Assembly (NCBI GenBank): GCA_018673915.1
Contig: JABHBK010000047.1
Location: 1 to 64,000, forward strand
Reading direction: 5' to 3'
Origin: Nitrospina sp.
Lineage (GTDB): Bacteria; Nitrospinota; Nitrospinia; Nitrospinales; VA-1
DNA length: 64,000 nucleotides
The position numbers and the translations under genes are program-made. Below the pieces are notes generated by a model. That model worked only from the letters and a program-made list of their open reading frames with translations, made no database searches and was not told the DNA's origin. Shown in pieces: positions 16,006 through 23,948 of this stretch; position 1 is the stretch's first letter; every line of letters begins with the position of its first letter.

Positions 16006-16245
16006 ATGGAACGAGATTTTGAACCATTGAAAACCCGACTCCGGGTAATTTGTGACCGGTTGGACGACGACGAGCAATTATATTTTCGTCCTCTGATTGA
16101 TAATTTCAAAGGGCAGACCCAGGAATTCCAACGTATCATGCGTGACTTGGGCAAGTTTGGAGAAAAAATCGGAGACGGAAGCAAATTTCAAGTCTACCGG
16201 GAAATTCAGCATTTGTTTGATGACGCATTTCGCAAGAGCCAGTAG
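16006..16245 (+). CDS. Hypothetical protein, 79 aa
   Basis: Small, charged, probably all-helical protein (CDRLDDDEQLYFRPLIDNFKG in the middle). No recognised family, signal or metal motif. It lies 98 bases after the cNMP-binding gene and 23 bases before acylphosphatase, so probably the same transcript. Coding is supported by composition and tight spacing only. Confidence 0.6.
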   Translation: MERDFEPLKTRLRVICDRLDDDEQLYFRPLIDNFKGQTQEFQRIMRDLGKFGEKIGDGSKFQVYREIQHLFDDAFRKSQ

Positions 16246-16268
16246 ATTTACGTCTTAAATAGAGAGCT

Positions 16269-16547
16269 ATGTCGATGAGTACCGCAGTTCATATTGTTGT
16301 CAGAGGTCGGGTTCAGGGGGTCTGGTTTCGAGGAGGTACTCAAGAGCGGGCGATGCAACTGGGGATATTCGGTTGGGCAAAAAACTGTCAGGATGGTTCT
16401 GTCGAAATTCATGGTGAAGGGGAAAAAGAAATGCTGGAGAAATTTATCAGCTGGTGCAGAATAGGACCCCCTGCGGCTCAGGTTTCGGCTCTGGATTTAG
16501 AGTGGGTTCCTCCTCAAGGCTTAAACACTTTTGAGATCGTCCGCTAG
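16269..16547 (+). CDS. acyP: Acylphosphatase, 92 aa
   Basis: Hydrolyses carboxyl-phosphate bonds such as acetyl phosphate or carbamoyl phosphate. The catalytic arginine lies in GRVQGVWFRGGT (R21) and the asparagine in GWAKNCQDGSVE (N39), the two signature blocks of the family, and the length is normal. A second ATG at 16275 is an alternative start. Confidence 0.95.
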   Translation: MSMSTAVHIVVRGRVQGVWFRGGTQERAMQLGIFGWAKNCQDGSVEIHGEGEKEMLEKFISWCRIGPPAAQVSALDLEWVPPQGLNTFEIVR

Positions 16548-16620
16548 CCTACAAGGTGCTTAATGACTGCTATTTTGGCCGAGAGGGTGCTCGTTACAAT
16601 AATTTAATATGGCATTTTGC

Positions 16621-16639
16621 CAACGGAGGTTCTCCGTTG
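16621..16639 (+). promoter_or_regulatory. Hairpin that contains the ABC ATPase Shine-Dalgarno
   Basis: CAACGGAG, loop GTT, CTCCGTTG: a perfect 8-bp inverted repeat. GGAGG (16625-16629) is the SD for the GTG at 16639 and would be paired in the hairpin, so it may limit translation. A similar hairpin (GCGGAG-AAC-CTCCGC) lies at 43266-43280, near the 5' end of the M28 peptidase gene. Confidence 0.45.
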
Positions 16640-17385
16640 TGATATCAATCAGTGGACTGGTTAAAAAATACGATTCGGTTCTGGCTGTCGACGAACTCAG
16701 CCTGGAGGTCCCGGCCGGGGAGCTGTTTGGTTTTATTGGCCCCAACGGAGCGGGGAAAACTACTACCATCAAACTTTTAGTCGGTCTTCTCAAGCCCTCT
16801 TGCGGGACCATCCGTATAGATGGAGTGGACCTGGAGCAGGACCCTATTCAGGTAAAAAAAATAATCGGCTACATTCCTGACCGACCTTTCCTTTATAACA
16901 AGTTGACCGGGTGGGAATATCTTGAATTTGTGGCAGGCATGTATTCCTTGGATTTGAATACTGCCCGCGATAGAGCAGAAAAGTATTTCACCCTTTTTGA
17001 TTTGCAAGATTTTGGTGATGAGTTAATCGAAGGTTATTCGCATGGCATGAGGCAAAAGCTTATCATTGCCGGAGCGCTGTTTCATGATCCAAAGGTAATC
17101 ATCGTCGATGAACCTCTTGTCGGCCTCGACCCCAAGGGCGCGCGCCAAGTGAAACAGTTATTTCAGGATTTATGCGAAAATGGTACTACCATTTTTATGT
17201 CTACTCACTCCTTAGGAGTAGCCGAAACAATGTGTCACAGGGTGGGCATCATTCAAAAAGGAAAAATGATAGCACTGGGAACAGTGGAACAATTGCGTTC
17301 TCAAGCGGAACACCAACATGGTGACTTGGAAGCAGTATTTTTGAAATTGACAAGCCAAGGTAATGATGGGCTCAAAGAGCCATAG
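16639..17385 (+). CDS. ABC transporter ATP-binding protein, 248 aa
   Basis: Stand-alone ATPase of the export type: Walker A GPNGAGKTT (about residues 31-39), signature YSHGMRQK, Walker B VIIVDEPLVGLDP and the switch His in STHSLG. Best resembles the ABC-2 ATPase group that energises drug, lipid or polysaccharide export or cell-envelope processes. No permease gene lies within several kilobases, so the partner is elsewhere. The GTG at 16639 is preferred over ATG 16609 because GGAGG lies 9 bases upstream and the protein then starts at the conserved ISGLVKKY. Confidence 0.88.
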   Translation: MISISGLVKKYDSVLAVDELSLEVPAGELFGFIGPNGAGKTTTIKLLVGLLKPSCGTIRIDGVDLEQDPIQVKKIIGYIPDRPFLYNKLTGWEYLEFVAGMYSLDLNTARDRAEKYFTLFDLQDFGDELIEGYSHGMRQKLIIAGALFHDPKVIIVDEPLVGLDPKGARQVKQLFQDLCENGTTIFMSTHSLGVAETMCHRVGIIQKGKMIALGTVEQLRSQAEHQHGDLEAVFLKLTSQGNDGLKEP

Positions 17386-17485
17386 CTTTGGGTTGGACGA
17401 AATTATAACAGGATAAGTAATTCTTTCTTTGCCCAGGTGCTTCCCACGCTAGAGGGCATTTTATTAAGAACTGGTTTTATTACTT

Positions 17486-17516
17486 GTAGAAGGAGTTTTA
17501 AGATGAGCAAAGTCGG
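17486..17516 (+). repeat. 31-bp duplicated SD/start segment, copy 1
   Basis: Contains AAGGAG, spacer and the first codons (MSKVG) of the CBS gene; identical to 19176-19206. Confidence 0.85.
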
Positions 17517-17898
17517 CCAATATATGAGTACCCAACTTTATTCAACTAGTCCGGATAAATATACTTATGAAGCGGTTGATAAAATGTACGATAACAAAGT
17601 TAGTGCGCTTTTTGTTGAGGAGGGTGGGGAATATGTTGGAATTATTACGAAAACGGATTGGATGTTTCTGGTTTTAAAAGGAGAATGCGACCCTAAAGCT
17701 GTAAAAATATCATCCGTAATGACAAAAATTGCAAACACCATTGACGAGAATCAAACTATCGCCGAGGCATGTACTATTATAGAAACAAAAAAGATTCGGC
17801 ATGTCCCCGTGACTAGGAACGATAAAATCGTGGGAATGTTTTCGGTAAAGGATTTGGAAAAATATTATTTACAACTACACAAGAAAACGGATTTTTAA
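17503..17898 (+). CDS. CBS-domain pair protein, 131 aa
   Basis: Two CBS repeats (VSALFVEEGGEYVGIITKTDWM and IRHVPVTRNDKIVGMFSVKDLEKYY) and nothing else. Paralogue of the island-borne CBS protein at 778-1191. The ATG at 17503 is chosen because AAGGAG lies 8 bases upstream; upstream in-frame codons have no SD. The ligand (AMP/ATP/SAM type) and partner are unknown. The first codons with their SD recur before the TPR membrane gene at 19.2 kb. Confidence 0.88.
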   Translation: MSKVGQYMSTQLYSTSPDKYTYEAVDKMYDNKVSALFVEEGGEYVGIITKTDWMFLVLKGECDPKAVKISSVMTKIANTIDENQTIAEACTIIETKKIRHVPVTRNDKIVGMFSVKDLEKYYLQLHKKTDF

Positions 17899-18015
17899 AT
17901 AATATAATTTTTTAACAGGTCTTAACCTTTTAAAGATATTGTCGAGAAGCGACCGGAATGCTTCTTTAACGTATAGTCAGACTTGCTCTTTAGAGTTATT
18001 GAAACTTAACGGGAA

Positions 18016-19026
18016 ATGAAATTGGACAATAGTTGTCATGTAGATCGGATAGTCGAGGTAGCTCGTTGTCCCGCTTGTAAGTCTTCGACCTGGTTGAAAC
18101 GTGAAAAAAATATAATGTGTTGCCAGTGTGAGGCTGTTTTTTCGATCCAACAAGGTTCGGTAGATTTTATTCCAAACCTCAACAAGAATTACAAGAGCTC
18201 ACATGAAAGATATATTTATGAGAGGGCATTGGAAAACTGGGGAGAAATATTGCATGAATACGAATTGAATGATGTTCCTGAAACATATCACCACATTCAT
18301 TTTGTTAACCATTTTGGAAACAGACACACGCTTTTTAAAGGGGTAGTTCTGGGAATAGGTTGTGGGTCTGGATTTGATTCCCAATGGACGGCCCAGAAAT
18401 ATCCCGGACTATTATGCTTTGGGGTTGATCTTGGGGTGAATATTGGAGGGGTGGCTCGCCGCGATCATTCCATAACTAATTTGCATTATATGAGAGGAGA
18501 TGCGTTGGATTTACCACTGGAAAATAAGGTAGTCGATTCTATTTTTTCCTATGGTGTTTTTCATCATACTTCCGAACCTCAGAAGTGTTTGGATGAGGCC
18601 TACCGGGTATTAAAACCAGGGGGTAGTGTTTGCATTTATTTATATACGAACCATGAAAACAACCTGCCAAAATATTTAGGAACACAGGTTGAAAAATTTC
18701 TCACAAACTTTATGGCAGTTATTCCCGTTAAAATTGGGAGAATGCTTTGCTGGGCGATGAGCCCCTTTATTCTTTTGATTTTTTCCTGGCCGGGACAATT
18801 ATTAAAAAAGATCCCGAGTTTGAAAAAAATCGGGGGGTCTTTTCCTCTGCATTGGGGAACCACTCCAGCTTCGATCATAGGGGATTTGCAGGACCGATTA
18901 TGCTCTCCGGTTAACCATCGTTTTTCTAGAAAAGCGTTCCAAAGTTTATTTGAAAAATCTGGGTTTACTAATCTCGAAATAGTAACTACTACAGGCGGAC
19001 ATTTCGGCTACGCAGAGAAACTTTAA
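18016..19026 (+). CDS. SAM-dependent methyltransferase with N-terminal zinc ribbon, 336 aa
   Basis: Residues about 16-50 form a Trm112-like zinc ribbon (CPACKSST... CCQCEAVFSI) of the kind fused to class I methyltransferases. The Rossmann domain carries motif I VLGIGCGSGFDSQW, an acidic ligand in GVDLGVN and the Methyltransf_11-type SIFSYGVFHHTSEP...YRVLKPGGSV. A hydrophobic stretch follows (about 235-265), which may attach the protein to the membrane. The substrate is unknown; lipid, quinone or glycan precursors are possible. It lies between the CBS gene and the TPR gene, inside the segment bounded by the 31-bp duplication. Confidence 0.82.
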   Translation: MKLDNSCHVDRIVEVARCPACKSSTWLKREKNIMCCQCEAVFSIQQGSVDFIPNLNKNYKSSHERYIYERALENWGEILHEYELNDVPETYHHIHFVNHFGNRHTLFKGVVLGIGCGSGFDSQWTAQKYPGLLCFGVDLGVNIGGVARRDHSITNLHYMRGDALDLPLENKVVDSIFSYGVFHHTSEPQKCLDEAYRVLKPGGSVCIYLYTNHENNLPKYLGTQVEKFLTNFMAVIPVKIGRMLCWAMSPFILLIFSWPGQLLKKIPSLKKIGGSFPLHWGTTPASIIGDLQDRLCSPVNHRFSRKAFQSLFEKSGFTNLEIVTTTGGHFGYAEKL

Positions 19027-19175
19027 GCGCTCACATTTCATTTCGCCGAGTTTCCCCTTTAACACAAAAAACCAGTTGAAAAATTGTTTTCCTAACGATT
19101 TGTTTTGGTTTGATGTGATTTTCTCTTTGTGAAGGGAACGTGAAAATTTAACATAAATTCTGGGGCTCCGCAGGG

Positions 19176-19206
19176 GTAGAAGGAGTTTTAAGATGAGCAA
19201 AGTCGG
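19176..19206 (+). repeat. 31-bp duplicated SD/start segment, copy 2
   Basis: Exact copy of 17486-17516, here upstream of an unrelated gene. Confidence 0.85.
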
Positions 19207-19237
19207 TAAACATATTGCTTTGGCTCAGCAAAAATAA
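19193..19237 (+). CDS. 14-codon leader ORF made from the duplicated CBS start
   Basis: ATG at 19193 with AAGGAG upstream; reads MSKVGKHIALAQQK and stops at TAA 19235-19237, 13 bases before the ATG of the TPR membrane protein. The first five codons come from the duplicated segment. It may be a leader that couples translation, or just a scar. Confidence 0.4.
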   Translation: MSKVGKHIALAQQK

Positions 19238-19250
19238 ACTGAAATTCAAA

Positions 19251-21230
19251 ATGAAAAACCGTTTAAAAAGTAAGAAAAATGCTCGTCCTTCAACGGACGA
19301 GACAAGAAAAAGTATAAAAACTCTTGTATGCATATTCCTGATATTAACCACGCTTGCTGTTTACTGGCAGATGCTAGACCATGGGTTTGTATATTTTGAT
19401 GATATTGAATATATAACTCAGAACTGGCATATAAAAGCGGGGTTGACTTCTGAGAGTGTTACCTGGGCATTCACTTCATCTCACGCGGCTAATTGGCATC
19501 CGATAACGTGGTTAACACATATAGTTGATTACCAGTTTTATGGGCTAACCCCCTCTGGTCATCTTCTGACTAATTTGTTGATTCACATCGCCAACGCGCT
19601 ACTACTGTTTATAGTTCTTCTTCGAATGACGGGAGCAGCATGGCAAAGCGGTTTTGTCGCGGCACTATTTGCACTGCACCCCTTAAATGTCGAATCCGTT
19701 GCATGGGTATCCGAACGAAAAAATGTTCTGAGTACTTTTTTTTGGTTGCTCACCATGTGGGCTTATATTCGATATGTAGAAAAGCCAACGGTCGGGAAAT
19801 ATGGTTGGGTGGCTCTGTTTCTAGCCTTGGGTCTGATGTCGAAACCCATGCTGGTCACTTTACCTTTCGTGCTTCTTTTGTTGGACTATTGGCCATTGAG
19901 TCGATGGAAACCTGCGAACCAAAATGAAATTTCGCTCGTTGAGCAAACAGGAAGCCAAGTTTCTCTATCCAGTTTGATTCAAGAAAAAATTCCTCTATTG
20001 GTGCTGGTGGTGGGTACTAGTATTACCACTTTCATGGTTCAAAAAATAGGTGGTGCTGTAAAGTCTGTTGAAGCTTTTCCAATACAAGAGCGTGCTATTA
20101 ATGCTTTTGTTTCATATTTATCCTACCTGCAAAAGATGGTGTGGCCCAGTGGGCTATCCGTATTTTATCCCCACCCTGAAAACGCTTTGCCGGTCTGGAA
20201 GGGTCTTGTGTCTGTGCTGTTGCTTTTGTTTTTAACCCTATTGGTAATTAGAAAAGCTCGCAGCACACCCTATCTTGGAGTTGGATGGTTTTGGTTTCTG
20301 GGAACCCTGATACCAGTGATCGGGCTTGTACAGGTTGGGGAACAGGCTATGGCAGACCGCTATGCCTATGTACCTCTCATTGGCATATTTATTATCATTG
20401 CATGGGGTTTGCCTGATTTACTTGCTAAATGGAACCACAAAGAAAAGATACCTGTTATTTTTGCGGGGCTTCTAATTCCACTCATGGTTGTTACATGGAT
20501 GCAAGTTGGGCACTGGAAGGATGGTGTGACACTTTGGAAGCACGCCATTAAAGTACAGTCGAACATATATCCTGAATTTGCCAGAGCATATAACAACCTT
20601 GGGTTTGCCCTGAAAAGAGAAGGGCGGTTTGCTGATGCCATTACTCAATACAAAACTGCAATAAAAGTTAATCCTGATTTTTCCAAACCTTATAACAATC
20701 TAGGAAGTGTTCTAAGAAGTGTAAATAGGCATGATGAAGCCATAGTTTATTTCAAAGAAGCAATTAGAGTGAAACCCGATAATTCTTTGGCCTATAGTAA
20801 TCTCGGGTCAGCAATGCTTCAAAAAGGGGAGATGGAAGAAGCGATCATTCATTTCAGGCAATCCATTAAAATAAATCCTGACAACGCTTTGGCCTATAGT
20901 AATCTTGGAACCACTTTAGCTAAAAAAGGGGAATTGGATGCAGCTATTATTCAATTCAAGGAAGCTATAAGAATAAATCCCGGACTGGCTATGCCGCACG
21001 CAAATTTGGGAATGGCTTTGGCCCAGAATAGGGAGACGCAAGAAGCCATCGTTCACTTCAGGAAAGCTATTGAGATAAACCCTGATCATGCTCTTGCGCA
21101 TTTTAGTCTCGGTAATGCTCTTTTCCAAAAGGGAGAGACGCAAGAAGCCATCATTCATCTCAGAGAAGCCGTAAGGCTTAATCCCGGGTTTACTCTGTTT
21201 CGCAAGGTTCTTGAAGCAGCTCTGCTTTAA
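19251..21230 (+). CDS. Membrane protein with C-terminal TPR array (TMTC/PMT-like), 659 aa
   Basis: A multi-pass N-terminal half of about ten hydrophobic segments with the conserved first loop YFDDIEYITQN and SSHAANWHPITWLTHIVDYQFYG (split here for clarity), ALFALHPLNVESVAWVSERKN and MADRYAYVPLIG. These are typical of O-mannosyltransferase-like TPR proteins (TMTC-like, GT-C fold). From about residue 430 onwards six to seven TPRs follow (AYNNLGFALKREGRFADAI and similar). DD in the first loop matches the catalytic acid position of GT-C enzymes. Glycosyl transfer is inferred, not proven. Start ATG 19251. Confidence 0.78.
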   Translation: MKNRLKSKKNARPSTDETRKSIKTLVCIFLILTTLAVYWQMLDHGFVYFDDIEYITQNWHIKAGLTSESVTWAFTSSHAANWHPITWLTHIVDYQFYGLTPSGHLLTNLLIHIANALLLFIVLLRMTGAAWQSGFVAALFALHPLNVESVAWVSERKNVLSTFFWLLTMWAYIRYVEKPTVGKYGWVALFLALGLMSKPMLVTLPFVLLLLDYWPLSRWKPANQNEISLVEQTGSQVSLSSLIQEKIPLLVLVVGTSITTFMVQKIGGAVKSVEAFPIQERAINAFVSYLSYLQKMVWPSGLSVFYPHPENALPVWKGLVSVLLLLFLTLLVIRKARSTPYLGVGWFWFLGTLIPVIGLVQVGEQAMADRYAYVPLIGIFIIIAWGLPDLLAKWNHKEKIPVIFAGLLIPLMVVTWMQVGHWKDGVTLWKHAIKVQSNIYPEFARAYNNLGFALKREGRFADAITQYKTAIKVNPDFSKPYNNLGSVLRSVNRHDEAIVYFKEAIRVKPDNSLAYSNLGSAMLQKGEMEEAIIHFRQSIKINPDNALAYSNLGTTLAKKGELDAAIIQFKEAIRINPGLAMPHANLGMALAQNRETQEAIVHFRKAIEINPDHALAHFSLGNALFQKGETQEAIIHLREAVRLNPGFTLFRKVLEAALL

Positions 21231-21285
21231 ATCGATAATTTGGTGAGGCTAACCTTGAGTTTGCTTCGTAATGATGAGGCGCGGT

Positions 21286-22509
21286 TTAAATTTTTGGTTT
21301 TTTAAATACCATTTCAACCGCGAGAGTTTTATTTCCACGCTGAAGCTGGAAGGTAGACCTGTCGTTAAAATGTTTGGTTTGTAGAAGTTCCAAAATATCG
21401 CCAACCCCTGTTAGAGTTTTGCCATCCATGCTCAGTAGAATATCTCCAATTTTCATGCCAGCCCTTTGGGCATTGGAATTCTCTGCAACGGATTTGATGA
21501 GTACACCACCGCTTTTTTCCTGGGCTAGCCGTACCCCGAGCTTAACTTTATTCTGACCGGGTACTTTGTATTCTACTTTCCAGGCATAATCTGAGGAGTA
21601 TAGAGGGATGGAAACTTTTTCCACCGTCATTTCCCGATCTTTCAGGTTTTCGGGAATTTGAGTGATGCTAGGTTGAATGATGGAATACTTGTGCGGAATT
21701 CTTCGGTAAGCGCGTTTAGGGATGCCGAATCCATATTGAACATGAAATCCACCTACCAGCACTACCAGCTTTCTATCTTTATTTTTCGGATCGCGTAAAA
21801 ACTCCGCCACAGTTTGGGCCATGGTCTCTTCCCACAGCAATAACATCCGGTAAGGTTTTTCCAGTGCTTTAGCGGTGCCACGGTGACCCCCGAATGCAGA
21901 AAGAGAGAAAGCTCGATGATAGGGATCTGTGTCGTCAATCTCAGGATAAAGTGTGTTGCCAGGGGCTGGATCTCCTGAACGGAAATGGTTTTCAACTTCA
22001 CGTGTAGATTTGAGTCCGATTAGAGGTAGACGGTGAGATTTAGCAAATTTAAATATGGGCTGATAGAGGCCAAAGCCCCCTCCCCAATTTGCGTGGAAGA
22101 GCTTTTTGAATTCTTTGATTGGAAGCTTACCTTGGTTCCAAAGGTCCAATTTTTCCTGGCTGGAGCGGCGGAACATTTCCAGACCAATCGCCACCTGATA
22201 TTTTTCCGATAGATCCTGAATGACTTGCAGCTGAACTTTGTGAGCTTCGATATTGTCGTGCGTTTCTCCAATATAGATGACTCGGGAAGCCGAAACAGAA
22301 TCCATCATCTGCGGCATGCTGACAATTGTTCCCGTCGGGATATGGAGGATTTGGTCAACGTCCAGATCGTCCAAATTCCGGTAGGGGGATCCATGATTGG
22401 GCACCGCAAATTCTTCAGAATTCCCCTCGTGCGGAAATATCAATAACCAACATAAAAACAAGGTTGCAAGGACGAATCGAAGGGCTTGGGTGACCGGATA
22501 GGGATTCAT
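21286..22509 (-). CDS. ChaN-like iron-regulated protein with C-terminal PDZ domain, 407 aa
   Basis: Signal peptide (FVLATLFLCWLLIFPHEGNS), then a ChaN/Tiki-type domain: VIYIGETHDNIEAH near residue 75, QVAIGLEMFRRSSQE, and VVLVGGFHVQYGFGIP around 250. The GETH and E.F and GG.H positions match the haem- or metal-binding and catalytic residues of the EreA/ChaN superfamily. Residues about 320-395 are a PDZ domain (GVLIKSVAENSNAQRAGMKIG). ChaN itself is a haem-binding lipoprotein; here no lipobox Cys is seen. Likely periplasmic or outer-membrane associated. Confidence 0.82.
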   Translation of the reverse strand: MNPYPVTQALRFVLATLFLCWLLIFPHEGNSEEFAVPNHGSPYRNLDDLDVDQILHIPTGTIVSMPQMMDSVSASRVIYIGETHDNIEAHKVQLQVIQDLSEKYQVAIGLEMFRRSSQEKLDLWNQGKLPIKEFKKLFHANWGGGFGLYQPIFKFAKSHRLPLIGLKSTREVENHFRSGDPAPGNTLYPEIDDTDPYHRAFSLSAFGGHRGTAKALEKPYRMLLLWEETMAQTVAEFLRDPKNKDRKLVVLVGGFHVQYGFGIPKRAYRRIPHKYSIIQPSITQIPENLKDREMTVEKVSIPLYSSDYAWKVEYKVPGQNKVKLGVRLAQEKSGGVLIKSVAENSNAQRAGMKIGDILLSMDGKTLTGVGDILELLQTKHFNDRSTFQLQRGNKTLAVEMVFKKPKI

Positions 22510-22574
22510 TTTATTGAGCTATTGACTTTGGGTGATTTTTTGTTGATAATCGCAGGCTTCACACAAGATGGCTT

Positions 22575-22592
22575 TTCCGTCAGGTGACGGAA
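22575..22592. promoter_or_regulatory. Inverted repeat between chaN-like gene and rpsU
   Basis: TTCCGTCA-GG-TGACGGAA, 8-bp arms with a 2-base centre, in the spacer upstream of rpsU. It could be an operator or a transcript hairpin; no T-tract follows. Confidence 0.35.
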
Positions 22593-22689
22593 GCGTTGGT
22601 GCCGAAGATTTGCTAGAAAAGTGTTAATTAGTGCCATCAAAACAGTTGTTCACCCCTGCTAAAAAACTCAGGGTAGAAAGGAGAGATTT

Positions 22690-22893
22690 TTGATAGTAAC
22701 AGTTTACCAAAATCAAGTTGAGAAAGCCTTAAAAGTCTTGAAAAGACAAATGACTAAGGAAGGCCTGCTGAAAGAACTCAAACGTCGTCGATTTTATGAG
22801 AAGCCTTCCGTAAAGAAAAAACGAAAACAAAAGGAAGCTAAGAAAAAAAGAAAAGCTGCTTTGCGTCGTATGCGATCCTATAATCGACTTTAA
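22690..22893 (+). CDS. rpsU: 30S ribosomal protein S21, 67 aa
   Basis: Small basic S21 protein: VTVYQNQVEKALKVLKRQM..., KRRRFYEKPSVKKKRKQKEA and an Arg-rich C-terminus. S21 sits near the 16S 3' end and assists initiation. The start is a TTG at 22690, supported by AAAGGAGAG 7 bases upstream and by the conserved V-V N-terminus; no nearby ATG fits. Confidence 0.93.
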   Translation: MIVTVYQNQVEKALKVLKRQMTKEGLLKELKRRRFYEKPSVKKKRKQKEAKKKRKAALRRMRSYNRL

Positions 22894-22940
22894 GCTGCGT
22901 CACATTCCTTTTATTCTGCGTTAAGTGTGGGGTTTCTGCC

Positions 22941-23708
22941 TTACTCTTTAGCTGTGTTCCGCAAACTTTTCTGACGTAAATTTTCATAAAAGACCACTGC
23001 ACTGGCTGATGCTGCATTCAAGGATTGCAATTGGCCTTTCATGGGGATTGTTAGCGTGACATCGCATGATTTTTTTAGCAAAGGTCTAATTCCTTTTTCC
23101 TCTCCTCCAATGACCAATGCTAACGGAGTATCGAACTGGTATTGGTAGCAAGGTATTTCCCCATCGGGCACGACTCCCGCAACCCAGAATCCAGCTTCTT
23201 TAAGTTGTTCCACACAGTGGGTTAAATTTGTGACCCATGTAATGGGCAGATGTTCTATGGCTCCCGAGGAACATTTAGCAACGGTTTCGTTTAGGGCCGG
23301 TGTGCCATGCTTAGGCAGGATCAGTCCTTGAATTCCCAGGATTTCTGCAGATCGAATAATAGCTCCTAAGTTTTGTGGGTCCTGAATTCCATCCAGAATA
23401 ACCAGTGTAGGTAGAGAAGTTGATTGAAATGCGGTTGCGATCAGACTTTCCAATTCCAAGGTAGGAATAGCGGAAAAGTATCCAGCTATGCTTTGGTGAA
23501 CATGCTTATTAAACTTTTTCTGGAATTCAACTCTGGGCAGGGTTTCGATGAGAATTTGTTTTTCCCGGGCCAATTTGATCACAGCTTGAATCCTTGGCGG
23601 AGTTTTTCCTTGCTCGATTATCAGTCGAGAACAATGGCGTTTCGAGGCTAGCAAAGCTTCACGAATAGAATTAATTCCAACAATCAGAGTTTGTTCTGTA
23701 GGTTTCAT
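22941..23708 (-). CDS. rlmB: 23S rRNA (guanosine-2'-O-)-methyltransferase, RlmB-like, 255 aa
   Basis: SpoU (SPOUT/trefoil-knot) 2'-O-methyltransferase. The N-terminal substrate-binding domain starts LIVGINSIREALLASKRHC; the knot domain has motif 1 NLGAIIRSAEILGIQGLILP, motif 2 PLALVIGGEEKGIRPLLKKSCD and motif 3 SLNAASASAVVFYE. RlmB methylates G2251 in the peptidyl-transferase centre; related TrmH-family members differ in target. The ATG at 23708 is preferred over a TTG at 23735. Confidence 0.9.
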   Translation of the reverse strand: MKPTEQTLIVGINSIREALLASKRHCSRLIIEQGKTPPRIQAVIKLAREKQILIETLPRVEFQKKFNKHVHQSIAGYFSAIPTLELESLIATAFQSTSLPTLVILDGIQDPQNLGAIIRSAEILGIQGLILPKHGTPALNETVAKCSSGAIEHLPITWVTNLTHCVEQLKEAGFWVAGVVPDGEIPCYQYQFDTPLALVIGGEEKGIRPLLKKSCDVTLTIPMKGQLQSLNAASASAVVFYENLRQKSLRNTAKE

Positions 23709-23948
23709 TATGGGTGAAATAAGGCCTTGTCTCAAAAGAGTAGTGTTAAAGGTATGGGCTTTTTTCTGGACGAATGCTTCTAAATGATCTATAACTTTAT
23801 GAAATTAATGGGTTTATATAGATTGACCCATTTTTGATCCTTATGCGGTTACGGACCGGTTCTTTACAATTTTCTAGCAAATATTTTCTTTCCCGCGAAA
23901 ATACCGCGAAGGCTATTTTAACCTTTTTCTGCAATCCGTAAACCTTAT

